Source: CAZHGD01 sp964531735 (GTDB taxonomy: Bacteria > Armatimonadota > UBA10988). Taken from it: a stretch of 26,069 bases of DNA. The stretch's first letter is position 1. Each line of letters starts with the position of its first letter. Position numbers and translations under genes: made by a program. The stretch lies in contig CAZHGD010000103.1 of assembly GCA_964531735.1 (NCBI GenBank), positions 1 through 26,069 on the forward strand, written 5' to 3'. Shown here one piece after another: positions 7,242-14,240 of this stretch. The notes under the pieces are model-generated. The model saw only the letters and a program-made list of their open reading frames with translations, searched no databases and was not told the origin of the DNA.

Positions 7242-7745
7242 TCACCGGCCGGCGTTGAGCAAGTTGTCGTCGTCCTCGCCGGTCATCCGGCGCTGGGCTC
7301 GGCTGGTCGACCGGGTGGGATGCGTCGGACCGCTCGCGGCCAGATGGCCCAGGTCGAACTGGTAGAACAGGTTGCCGGCGTCATCGGATTCCAGCGCGCA
7401 GTGGCCTTCGGCCAGCATCTCGTCGAGGAGCGCCTTGGCCTGCGCGATGGTGAACGAGCCGGTGGAGGCCACCAGCAGGCCCGCAGTGACGCGGCCTTCG
7501 TTCTGGGCGGCGACCATCAGCACGGCGCGCTCGCGGTCGCGCTGCTGGCGTTCGGCTTGGGCGCGGAGGTCCTGCAGCGAGCTGGTGTACAGCGACCAGG
7601 CCATCCACAGCGGCACGGCACCCATGGCCAGGATGAAGACCGCGGGTGGGACGCCCAGCCCGGTCGACAGGCCATGCGCGGCGGCCAGCACCAACGAGGC
7701 GCCGATGATGCCGAGGCAGCCACTGGTACACCCTTTGCCACTCAC
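7242..7745 (-). CDS. membrane-anchored protein with winged-helix-like cytoplasmic domain
   Basis: A 167-residue protein. Two hydrophobic segments (about 8-29 and 32-52, ending MAWSLY) form a hairpin anchor. Residues 53-75 are charged and helical (LRAQAERQQRDRERA), probably a coiled coil. Residues about 76-130 (VAAQNEGRVTAGLLVASTGS, then AQAKALLDEMLAEGHCALES and GNLFYQF) have the helix-helix-helix-wing pattern of a winged-helix domain in which a two-residue Asp/Asn-Gly turn forms the wing. The last 35 residues look disordered. GTG at 7745 has GAGGAGAG 6 bases upstream. It is the first gene after the 7788-7816 promoter and so heads the five-gene minus run. I know no named family for it; a membrane-tethered regulator is an inference. 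Confidence 0.75.
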   Translation of the reverse strand: MSGKGCTSGCLGIIGASLVLAAAHGLSTGLGVPPAVFILAMGAVPLWMAWSLYTSSLQDLRAQAERQQRDRERAVLMVAAQNEGRVTAGLLVASTGSFTIAQAKALLDEMLAEGHCALESDDAGNLFYQFDLGHLAASGPTHPTRSTSRAQRRMTGEDDDNLLNAGR

Positions 7746-7787
7746 GCCGGCTCTCCTCGCCGCGTCGGCGACGTGGTCCGCCCGCTC

Positions 7788-7816
7788 ATTCTAGCACCGG
7801 GCCGCGGCGCTCGCAA
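7788..7816 (-). promoter_or_regulatory. sigma-70-type promoter of the 7745-2149 minus-strand run
   Basis: On the minus strand TTGCGA (7816-7811, four of six) and TAGAAT (7793-7788, five of six) are 17 bases apart. Transcription would start near 7781, 36 bases before the GTG at 7745. It is back to back with the plus-strand promoter whose -35 begins at 7822, only 5 bases away, so the two RNA polymerase sites would compete or be co-regulated. Confidence 0.55.
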
Positions 7817-7821
7817 CGGCG

Positions 7822-7851
7822 TTGACACCGCCCTCCGGCGGCCCCTATAAT
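7822..7851 (+). promoter_or_regulatory. perfect-consensus sigma-70 promoter
   Basis: TTGACA at 7822-7827 and TATAAT at 7846-7851 are both perfect, with an 18-base spacer. Transcription should start near 7858-7860. That leaves only a few bases before a GTG at 7865 but about 27 before the ATG at 7886, which argues for the latter as start codon of the next gene. Confidence 0.75.
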
Positions 7852-7885
7852 CGCGGTCAACGCTGTGTTCGACAGGTGTTGCGCG

Positions 7886-8224
7886 ATGATCCCGAAGCGA
7901 CCTCCGGCGGTCCTGCTGACTGCTGCCTGGCAGATCCTGCTGGGCCTGATCGGATTGGTCCGCGCGACGCAGTTCGACAGCCCGCTGTGGTGGATCGGGC
8001 TGACCGTGATGGCGCTGTGGCACATCGCCACCGGCATCGGCCTCTACTACCTGTGCGAGTGGGCGCGGCAACGGGCGGTGCAACTGGCCGTCTTCGACAT
8101 CATCGCGCTGCTCCAGGTGCTCTTCCCGCATCCCTATCCGTTCGGCGCCTTGCTCAAACTGGGGATGCCGCTCTACACCATTGTGACCCTGAACGACCGG
8201 CGCACCCGCGCGCTGTTCAGCTAG
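7886..8224 (+). CDS. small multi-pass membrane protein, unknown function
   Basis: A 112-residue hydrophobic protein with about four membrane segments: AVLLTAAWQILLGLIGLV (8-25), WWIGLTVMALWHIATGIGLYYL, VQLAVFDIIALLQVLF, and a last segment near LKLGMPLYTIVTL. The C-terminus is basic (NDRRTRALFS), so probably cytoplasmic. The ATG at 7886 is preferred to the GTG at 7865 because the strong promoter at 7822-7851 would begin its RNA only a few bases before 7865. I recognise no named family. The M48 peptidase gene follows after 124 bases on the same strand and could share this promoter, since I see no clear terminator between them. Confidence 0.75.
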   Translation: MIPKRPPAVLLTAAWQILLGLIGLVRATQFDSPLWWIGLTVMALWHIATGIGLYYLCEWARQRAVQLAVFDIIALLQVLFPHPYPFGALLKLGMPLYTIVTLNDRRTRALFS

Positions 8225-8348
8225 GCGAGCGGCTTCCGATCGCCGTCAGGTGCCGTTCACAAAGGTGCCGGAACCACCCGTTGGGGCGGTGCGTCCAGGC
8301 CCGTTGTCGGATCGAGACCCCGCTGTGGGGGCTTGAAAGGAGCCAGAG

Positions 8349-10292
8349 ATGGGACAACCGCTGAGCAGCACCCGCCGGGCCGGTTGGCCACTGGTGCTGG
8401 TGTTGCTCACCGTCAGCCTGTCAGCGGCGATGATGCCGCCCATGGCCGACTACACGTACAACGACGGCGAGCGGCAGCTCACGGTCAAGGTGCCGCGCGA
8501 CTGGCGCGTTGAGAAGCAGGCCCGTGGTCTGCGCGCGCTGAAGGAGGCCAAGAACGACGTGCTCGGCACGGCGCTGCTCGGCTTCTACGAGTTCGACCGG
8601 GCGCCGACGCCCGACGCCTTCATCGACGGCGCGCTGGTGGCTTGGTCGAAGCAGTTCGACGACTGGCGCAACGTCTCCATCAACGCTCCTCAAGGCCGCC
8701 CCCGCGTGCGGCTGGCCACGGTGACCTTCCGGCAGTACGGCTTCCGCTGCACCGGCTACGTGATGACGGTCAGCGGCCGCGAGACCGGCACCATCGGCTT
8801 CTGCTACGCCGAGAACATCCTGGCCAAGGAACTGCGCCTCGACGACCTGGTGCAGCTTTTCGTGGCCGGCAGTTACGGTGCCCACGCCATCCGCGGCAGC
8901 GACGACAGCGAGGCCAGACAGGCGTTCGAGCAGGCCAAGCGGCGGCTCTACGGCGACGCCAACAAGGACTTCTTGGCCCTGTTCGACATGATGGACAAGC
9001 AGAACAAGGTCAACCCGGCCTGGATCGGCCTCTGCGGTACCTACCAGCCGGCCCTGCGGAACATCCGCGCCAAGGTGGAGAAGTACCTCGACGCTCGGGC
9101 CCGCGCGCGCATCGGCAAGATCAACACCTATTGCGCGCCGATGCGCGAGTTCAACGCCTACTCGGTCTACCCGAACCCCGGCGGTCCGGGCTTCCTGGTG
9201 TTCTTCGTGCCGTTGGTCCGCTCCTATGCGCTCCTGGCCGAGCAGTATGCGGCGCTCCGCGCCAAGGGGCTGACGCCCGAGCAGCTCGGGCCGGTGCTGA
9301 CCGCCTACTCCGAGCGGCTGGCCGAGGCCATTCTGCGCAACCAGGATCCGCCGCAGCCCGAACGCGTCAACATGGCCAACGACCAGGAGCGGCGGCGCTG
9401 GGAGAAGGTCTTCTACGGCATGATCGTGGGCGTGGTGGCCCACGAGATGGCGCACTACTACCTCCAGCACGGCGCCAGTGGCCAGACCAACGACCCGTTC
9501 AGCATCCAGCAGCGTGAGCTGATGGCCGACCAGGAAGCCTTGTCGGTGATCCGCCGCGCGGCCGACCAGGACACCGACATCTGGGAGGGCGGCGTCATCC
9601 ACCAGTTCGGCTTCTCGGCGACGCTGGAGAACGTGTTCAAGCACCTGGCCAGCAAGCCGGACGAGCCTGAGTACAAGTACGACCACCCGACCAGCGACAC
9701 CCGCCTGAAGTTGGCCTTGGCGCAGATCGGCCCCGACAACTTCCAGGTGCGTCACGATCCTTGGACCGACAGTTCGGTCATCGAGTCGGGTGACAGCGGC
9801 GTGCAGGTGGTCGGCGGCAGCCGCCGCACGGGCGGCGGCGGTGGGACCGGCGCGACGTCGACGCTGGTCCACCCGGTGTCGAAGGTCCAGTTCAACCTAC
9901 CGGCCGGCTGGGTGGCCCAACTCGACCCGCAGACCAATCGTCTGCTGCTCCGGCGGCAGAATGCCAACCTGCCGATGGTGGTCTACGCCTGCGGCGGCCA
10001 ATACAACTCGCCCGAGGCCATCACCACCGAGATCGTCAACTCCATGCGCCAGAACGCGCAGCAGTTCGAGACGATGAAGCAGCAGGCGCTCGATACCGGC
10101 AACCCGAAGATCAAGGCGCACTTCGTCATCGCCAAGGGCCAATTCCCGATTGGTCAGCTCGGTCTGCTGGCGCTCGGCATGCAGACGGCGAACATGTCGC
10201 ACGGCGTGATGATGATGACGACGCCCGAGCAGTTCGACAAGGACGCGGCCGAGCTCGAGCAGATCGTCGCCAAGATGCGCTTCCCGGACTGA
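8349..10292 (+). CDS. large M48-family zinc metalloprotease with flanking DcrB/PsbP-like domains
   Basis: A 647-residue protein. An N-terminal hydrophobic segment (residues about 12-28, LVLVLLTVSLSAAMM) is a signal peptide or anchor. The central region has the zincin motif H365-E-M-A-H369 within VVAHEMAHYYLQHG, and the third ligand is probably E390 in ELMAD, with the M48-type Asp four residues on. Residues about 30-170 (LTVKVPRDWRVEKQ...) and about 495-645 (VQFNLPAGWVAQLD...) both look like the DcrB/PsbP fold, which often opens with a proline-rich x-P-x-x-W strand, so the protease is sandwiched between two similar modules. Most M48 enzymes are 250-500 residues. ATG 8349 follows AAAGGAG. It probably acts at the envelope in protein quality control. 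The fold call for the flanks is inference from pattern. Confidence 0.82.
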   Translation: MGQPLSSTRRAGWPLVLVLLTVSLSAAMMPPMADYTYNDGERQLTVKVPRDWRVEKQARGLRALKEAKNDVLGTALLGFYEFDRAPTPDAFIDGALVAWSKQFDDWRNVSINAPQGRPRVRLATVTFRQYGFRCTGYVMTVSGRETGTIGFCYAENILAKELRLDDLVQLFVAGSYGAHAIRGSDDSEARQAFEQAKRRLYGDANKDFLALFDMMDKQNKVNPAWIGLCGTYQPALRNIRAKVEKYLDARARARIGKINTYCAPMREFNAYSVYPNPGGPGFLVFFVPLVRSYALLAEQYAALRAKGLTPEQLGPVLTAYSERLAEAILRNQDPPQPERVNMANDQERRRWEKVFYGMIVGVVAHEMAHYYLQHGASGQTNDPFSIQQRELMADQEALSVIRRAADQDTDIWEGGVIHQFGFSATLENVFKHLASKPDEPEYKYDHPTSDTRLKLALAQIGPDNFQVRHDPWTDSSVIESGDSGVQVVGGSRRTGGGGGTGATSTLVHPVSKVQFNLPAGWVAQLDPQTNRLLLRRQNANLPMVVYACGGQYNSPEAITTEIVNSMRQNAQQFETMKQQALDTGNPKIKAHFVIAKGQFPIGQLGLLALGMQTANMSHGVMMMTTPEQFDKDAAELEQIVAKMRFPD

Positions 10293-10316
10293 CTTGGCCG
10301 CCTCGCGTTGACCGCG

Positions 10317-10353
10317 ACCCGCCGCCGACCCCACCGTGGGGCCGGCGGCGGGT
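10317..10353. terminator. bidirectional hairpin terminator between convergent genes
   Basis: ACCCGCCGCCG (10317-10327) pairs with CGGCGGCGGGT (10343-10353); after one mismatch the inner CCCCA/TGGGG continues the stem to a 3-base loop. It lies 24 bases after the M48 gene and 18 bases after the end of the converging M20 gene, so it can serve both. No long T-run follows (GGGTTTGGG on the plus side), as is usual at this GC content. Confidence 0.6.
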
Positions 10354-10371
10354 GGGTTTGGGCGCGTGTGC

Positions 10372-11556
10372 CTACGGCGCGACCGCCATGGCGACATCGT
10401 AGCGCAGCACGGTCTCGGCGAGCTGCCGCAGGGCCTCGGCGCGGCTGCTGGCGTCGTACCACTCCTCCAACGTGTGCTCGCCGCCGCCGTGGCCGCGGTA
10501 CAAGCAGATCGCATCGATGCCCAGCGCCATGAAAGCGTTGGCGTCGGTGGAGCTGTAGGGGTGGCTGACCGGCTGATCGAGCCGGCTCGCGGCCGCCACC
10601 GCCGCGGCGACCAACGGGCTGTCGGCGGGCGTCTCGCCACCTGGCCGCGTCGCATCCTGCCGTTCGCAACGCAGGGCCGGTCCGTGCTGCCGGCCGCAGT
10701 CGGCCGCGGCCACTTCGGTGTCGATGGTGTGGTTGACGTGGTTGACCAGGCGTTCGAGCTCGTGTTGGCTCTCGGACCGCAGGTTGAGGTGCCCACGGGC
10801 CTGGTCGGGAATGGCGTTCGGCGCGAAGCCGCTGTGGAGCAGGCCACAGTTGAGCGTGGTGCGCGGCAGCGCGGGCAAGGTGTAGCTGCTGGCGCCGGCG
10901 ATGATGCGGGCCAGCGTCAGCGACGGGCTGACGACGCCATGGTCGCCCCAGGCGTGACCACCGGGACCGAAGAGCGCGAGCTCGAGGTTGTGCGAGTGGG
11001 TCCCGTGGCGCACCACCTGCCCGGCGACGCTGCTGTCGAGCGTCACGAAGGCGTTCACCGGTCGGCCGCCCGCGCCGTTGGCCGCAAGATAGCGGGCGCC
11101 GCGCAGGTTGCCTGCGCTCTCCTCGCCCACTGTGGCCACCACCCATAGGTCGAGGCCCAGGTCGACCTCGTGCTGCAGCAGGCTGTCGGCGAGCGCCACC
11201 AGCAGCACCAGGCCGGAGACGTCGTCGCCGATGCCCGGTGCCTGGAGCAGTTCGCCGTCACGACGCACGCGGCAGTCGGTGTCCGGGCCGAACACGGTGT
11301 CGAGGTGCGCCGAGACCACTGTGGTCGGCCCGTCACCGCCGCGGGCGTACCGGCCAACGACGTTGCCCGCCTCGTCGGTGGCCACCTCGCGGAGGCCACG
11401 CTCGACGAGCGCGTCAGCGAAGGCCAGCCCGCGCGCGGCCTCGCCGAACGGCGGGGCGGGCACCTCGCACAGCTCGACGTGCAACTGCGTCCAGGCGGCC
11501 TGAGCGGCCGACACGGTGGCGGCCAGGCGGTCTGCCAGTGCTGCCGGATCCCACAC
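10372..11556 (-). CDS. M20-family metallopeptidase / amidohydrolase
   Basis: A 394-residue protein with the M20 dinuclear-zinc ligands in order: H84 and D86 in VSAHLDTVFG, the bridging Asp in GIGDDVSGL (111/112), the catalytic-base Glu pair in TVGEES (145-146), and a C-terminal His in GGGEHTLEEW. An inserted dimerisation domain lies around HSHNLELALFGPGGHAWGDH. This is the family of peptidase T, carboxypeptidase G2 and ArgE/DapE-like deacylases; the substrate is not clear, though GEESAGNLRG resembles tripeptidase-like members. GTG at 11556 is chosen: GAGGAGAG lies just upstream and the protein then begins where family members do. It is a single-gene unit with its own possible promoter at 11587-11616. 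Confidence 0.9.
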   Translation of the reverse strand: MWDPAALADRLAATVSAAQAAWTQLHVELCEVPAPPFGEAARGLAFADALVERGLREVATDEAGNVVGRYARGGDGPTTVVSAHLDTVFGPDTDCRVRRDGELLQAPGIGDDVSGLVLLVALADSLLQHEVDLGLDLWVVATVGEESAGNLRGARYLAANGAGGRPVNAFVTLDSSVAGQVVRHGTHSHNLELALFGPGGHAWGDHGVVSPSLTLARIIAGASSYTLPALPRTTLNCGLLHSGFAPNAIPDQARGHLNLRSESQHELERLVNHVNHTIDTEVAAADCGRQHGPALRCERQDATRPGGETPADSPLVAAAVAAASRLDQPVSHPYSSTDANAFMALGIDAICLYRGHGGGEHTLEEWYDASSRAEALRQLAETVLRYDVAMAVAP

Positions 11557-11586
11557 ATCTCTCTCCTCGCCGCGGCGGGCTGCCTC

Positions 11587-11616
11587 AGTATGACGCTCTC
11601 GACCGACCGCCGACAA
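11587..11616 (-). promoter_or_regulatory. possible promoter of the M20 peptidase gene
   Basis: On the minus strand TTGTCG (11616-11611) and CATACT (11592-11587) are 18 bases apart, each with four of six consensus matches. Transcription would begin about 24 bases before the GTG at 11556. The match is modest. Confidence 0.35.
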
Positions 11617-11672
11617 GCCCCGCCGCCAAAGGACATGCCGGTTGGCTGAGGAAGTCGGGCGTGGTGAGCACC

Positions 11673-11960
11673 ATGGCCTACGTACCGCGCCCGTTGGACA
11701 CCGGCGACCTGAAGCTGCCGGCGGAACTGGAGCCGCTCGTCGAGCTGCTGGCCGCCGACGCGCACGAACAGTGGGCCGCGCAGCGTGTGGCGGACGGCTG
11801 GACCTGGGGGCCACAGCGCGACGATGCGACCCGACAGAATCCGTGCCTGGTGCCCTACGACCAACTGCCTGACGAGGAGAAGGTCCACGACCGCCGGATC
11901 GCCCGCGGCGTGCTCCAGGCCGTGCTGCACTACGGCTATCGCATCGAGCCGCCAGGCTGA
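11673..11960 (+). CDS. stand-alone RyR-domain protein
   Basis: A 95-residue protein made of one RyR domain, a module first defined as a repeat in eukaryotic ryanodine receptors and also found in bacteria. Matching features are the N-terminal YVPRPLDTGDLKLPAEL, then HEQWAAQRVADGWTWGPQRD, the hallmark PCLVPYDQLPDEEKVHDR, and the closing helix ending HYGYRIEPP. Bacterial versions are small, and some have been proposed to sense nucleotide-like ligands; that is from memory of published proposals and is not shown here. The ATG at 11673 agrees with where family members begin, but GTG codons at 11661 and 11664 have a better-placed ribosome binding site (GAGGAA at 11647-11652), so the protein may carry four extra residues. 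Its stop is 4 bases from that of the converging LURP-like gene. Confidence 0.88.
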   Translation: MAYVPRPLDTGDLKLPAELEPLVELLAADAHEQWAAQRVADGWTWGPQRDDATRQNPCLVPYDQLPDEEKVHDRRIARGVLQAVLHYGYRIEPPG

Positions 11961-11964
11961 GCCG

Positions 11965-12414
11965 TCAGCGCGATCGCGTGGCGTCGCGGTGGAGGGCGAC
12001 GGCGATGCCGACTGCCACGAGAACCTCACTGTCGACCGGCACGTCCAGACCGTACCGGTCGGTGAAGCTGAAGAATGACCGCGACACGGTGACCAGCACG
12101 CGCTGGCGGTCGGCCACTTTGTACTCGCGGCCGGCCACGTCGCCGGTGATGGTGAACTCCGCACCGTCCGCTGCCAGCCGGACCCGCCCGTCGCCGATGC
12201 TCGCCAGGCAGCCGGCGGCGGTGTGCAGTGCGTAGCCACCGGTCCAGCCGGCCTGGAGCCAGGCGGTCTCGGACCCGGCCGGATCGCGCAGGCTCAGACG
12301 GTCGCGCAGCGCCAGCGTCTTGGCGCGCACCGTCCAGCGCAGGGCGCCGGCGGCGTCCTGCACCTCGAGCGTGTCGACCAGCGACGGCCAACCCTCGGTC
12401 AGCGTCAGCCGCAT
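11965..12414 (-). CDS. LURP-one-related / tubby C-terminal-like protein
   Basis: A 149-residue protein of the LURP-one-related (DUF567, tubby C-terminal-like) type. The pattern is a series of strands built as follows: VDTLEVQDAAGALRWTVRAK, LSLRDPAGSETAWLQA, an internal VRLAADGAEFTITGDVAGRE, and a C-terminal strand-helix-strand FTDRYGLDVPVDSEVLVAVGIAVALH. In this fold a 12-strand barrel surrounds a C-terminal hydrophobic helix, visible here as SEVLVAVGIAVALH. Bacterial members (YxjI-like) are uncharacterised; phospholipid binding is suspected from the scramblase relationship. The ATG at 12414 overlaps the endonuclease V stop as TGATG, so translation is probably coupled, with GGGGAGCTGGAG serving as ribosome binding site. 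A GTG one codon earlier is an alternative. Confidence 0.82.
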   Translation of the reverse strand: MRLTLTEGWPSLVDTLEVQDAAGALRWTVRAKTLALRDRLSLRDPAGSETAWLQAGWTGGYALHTAAGCLASIGDGRVRLAADGAEFTITGDVAGREYKVADRQRVLVTVSRSFFSFTDRYGLDVPVDSEVLVAVGIAVALHRDATRSR

Positions 12415-13091
12415 CACTCCAGCTCCCCGCGCCGGTGCCGATTGACGATGTCATGCGCGGCGCGCAGCGGCTCGGGCTGACGGTGGCCACGCGAACAGAG
12501 CCATAGCAAGTCAGCGGCACTGTCCAGGTCGCAGTGGTTGCCGACCGACAGGTAGACCGGCTTGACGCCGCGCCGTGTGCGCACCGCGCGGCCGATCACC
12601 TCACCTGCGTCGGTGAGGTCGCTGGTGTCCCACGGTTCCGGCCCGGGCTCCTCGCACTGGCCGCACAGCAGGCTCTTGGCGCAACCGATGGTGGGCAGGC
12701 CGAGGCTCAGGCCGGCCGCGCAGGCCAGGCCCAGGCGGCGCGGGTGCGCGTAGCCGTGGCCGTCGCACAGCAGCACCTCGGGCTGGTGCTGCAGCGACGC
12801 GAAGCAGTCTTCCACCGCGGGCAACTCACGGAAGGCCAAGTAGCCGGGCACGTACGGCATGGTCGTCCGCCCTTGCAGGGCGCTGTACTCGATGACCTCG
12901 CCGGTCACCGTGTCCCAGACGATCACCGCGGCCCAGATGCGGTCGTCGCGCGGATTGGCCGACAGATCGGCGGCGGCCACCAGGCGAACTCCGGTGACGT
13001 CGAGCGGCTCGAAGACCAGTTGCTCGCGCATCTGGTCCTGCATAGCGGCCATGAACGCCAACTCGCCGTCAGCCAGTCGCGGCGATCCCAT
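12414..13091 (-). CDS. nfi: endonuclease V (deoxyinosine 3' endonuclease)
   Basis: A 225-residue protein, the usual length of bacterial endonuclease V (about 220-225). It nicks DNA near deoxyinosine, starting repair of deaminated adenine. The active-site set is present in order: D42 in VAAADLSANP, the wedge motif Y80-V-P-G (MPYVPGYLAFRE) with E89, D110 in LLCDGHGYAHPRRLG with H116, and K139 in GCAKSLL. C-terminal RRGVKPVYLSVGNHCDL is also typical. The ATG at 13091 follows GAGGAA by 4 bases. It heads a two-gene unit with the LURP-like gene, which it overlaps by one base; a hairpin at 13109-13140 separates it from the upstream oxidoreductase gene. Confidence 0.93.
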   Translation of the reverse strand: MGSPRLADGELAFMAAMQDQMREQLVFEPLDVTGVRLVAAADLSANPRDDRIWAAVIVWDTVTGEVIEYSALQGRTTMPYVPGYLAFRELPAVEDCFASLQHQPEVLLCDGHGYAHPRRLGLACAAGLSLGLPTIGCAKSLLCGQCEEPGPEPWDTSDLTDAGEVIGRAVRTRRGVKPVYLSVGNHCDLDSAADLLWLCSRGHRQPEPLRAAHDIVNRHRRGELE

Positions 13092-13108
13092 GCGGTTCCT
13101 CGGTGAGA

Positions 13109-13140
13109 GTGACCGGCCCGCCAGGCGACGGGCCGGTCAC
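13109..13140. terminator. 12-bp perfect hairpin after the oxidoreductase gene
   Basis: GTGACCGGCCCG (13109-13120) pairs perfectly with CGGGCCGGTCAC (13129-13140) around an 8-base loop. On the minus strand it comes 10 bases after the Gfo/Idh/MocA stop and ends 17 bases before the endonuclease V start, so it could end or attenuate transcription between the two. There is no T-run. Confidence 0.5.
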
Positions 13141-13150
13141 GGCCGTCGAA

Positions 13151-14212
13151 CTAGGCGACGTCGACCGCCTGGCCGCTGCGGATCGACTGCGCTTCCAGAT
13201 CGGTCATGGCCAACGCGTCGCGCGCCGTGTCGGCGCCGATCACGGTGGTCGGCTGGCCATTGGCCACGCACTCGGCGGCGTGGCGCAGTTCGGCGGTGTA
13301 GCCGGCCTCGCCCGGCGCCTCCGGGAACTCGGCGGTGCCGTCGGGCAGGTAGACCGTCAGCACTTGCGTCGAGGTCTGGTTCTGGGCCGCGTCGGCGCAG
13401 GCCGGATCAGCAGCCTCACTGAACGCCACCGTGGCGTTCTCGAAGTAGGCCTCGAAGGTGTGCTGGAAGCCGCGTCCGGCGGTGGTGCAGACGCCGCCTT
13501 GCAGGCTGACCACCGGGCCACCGGGGTAGATGAAGCTGGCCGCGACGTATTTGATGTAGTCGCCCATGTCCTGGCCGCTGGCCATGATCTTGGCCGGCTT
13601 GCCGAGCAGGTGGAGGACATAGTCCACGTCGTGGATGTGCAGGTCCTTGAGCGGTCCGCCAATGGCGGCCAGGTTGGCCATGGCGGGGCTCCAGGTCGGC
13701 AGCGTGATGACGCGGCGGAAGTTGACGGCATTGAGCGTGCCGTAGCGGCCGCTGGCCACCGCTTCCTTGAGCCACTGGTACTGCGGCCAGAAGCGGATCA
13801 CCTGCGCCACCATGAACTGGACGCCACTGGCCTTGGCCGCCGCGATCATCCGGTCGGCGTCGGCCACTTCCAGCGCGATCGGCTTCTCACAGATGACGTG
13901 CTTACCGGCTTCCAGGGCCTTGACGGCCGAATCGGCGTGGAACTTGGTCGGCAGGCAGATATCGACGAGGTTGATGCGGTCGTCCTTGAGCATCTCCTCG
14001 ATCTGGGTGTACTGCCCCAGGTCGCTGACGTCTTCAATCCCGCCGCCTTCGCCGATGTTGCCCTGGATGTTGCTCCAGTCGCCGCGCAGGCGCTGCTCGT
14101 CCATCTCACAGAGCGCCGTCAGTTCGGCCAGGCCGCTGCCGGCGATCTCGCGCCACCCACGATAGTGGGTCAGGCCCATGAAGCCCAGGCCCACCAACCC
14201 GACTTTGACCAT
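13151..14212 (-). CDS. Gfo/Idh/MocA-family NAD(P)-dependent sugar oxidoreductase
   Basis: A 353-residue protein with the two-domain plan of this family. The N-terminal Rossmann fold opens KVGLVGLGFMGLTHYRGW (nucleotide-binding GxGxxG-type turn), continues VDICLPTKFHADSAVKALEA, and carries the hallmark E109-K110-P111 in HVICEKPIALE; Lys110 helps bind substrate. The C-terminal alpha/beta substrate domain includes FMVAQVIRFWPQYQWLKEAV and HDVDYVLHLLGKPAKI, with His-Asp as the likely catalytic pair. Relatives oxidise or epimerise sugars, inositols or sugar nucleotides. The ATG at 14212 has AGAAGGAG 8 bases upstream. It lies 28 bases after the amidotransferase-like gene, so the two are probably cotranscribed. 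Confidence 0.92.
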   Translation of the reverse strand: MVKVGLVGLGFMGLTHYRGWREIAGSGLAELTALCEMDEQRLRGDWSNIQGNIGEGGGIEDVSDLGQYTQIEEMLKDDRINLVDICLPTKFHADSAVKALEAGKHVICEKPIALEVADADRMIAAAKASGVQFMVAQVIRFWPQYQWLKEAVASGRYGTLNAVNFRRVITLPTWSPAMANLAAIGGPLKDLHIHDVDYVLHLLGKPAKIMASGQDMGDYIKYVAASFIYPGGPVVSLQGGVCTTAGRGFQHTFEAYFENATVAFSEAADPACADAAQNQTSTQVLTVYLPDGTAEFPEAPGEAGYTAELRHAAECVANGQPTTVIGADTARDALAMTDLEAQSIRSGQAVDVA

Positions 14213-14240
14213 TGGTCTGTCTCCTTCTTTCGCCCAAATG

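Noticed and set aside
7865..7885. GTG at 7865 as start of the small membrane protein
   Set aside because: It would leave almost no leader after the predicted transcription start; the ATG at 7886 fits better.
8421..9872. 483-codon minus-strand open frame opposite the M48 gene
   Set aside because: Only a compositional shadow of the motif-bearing M48 gene.
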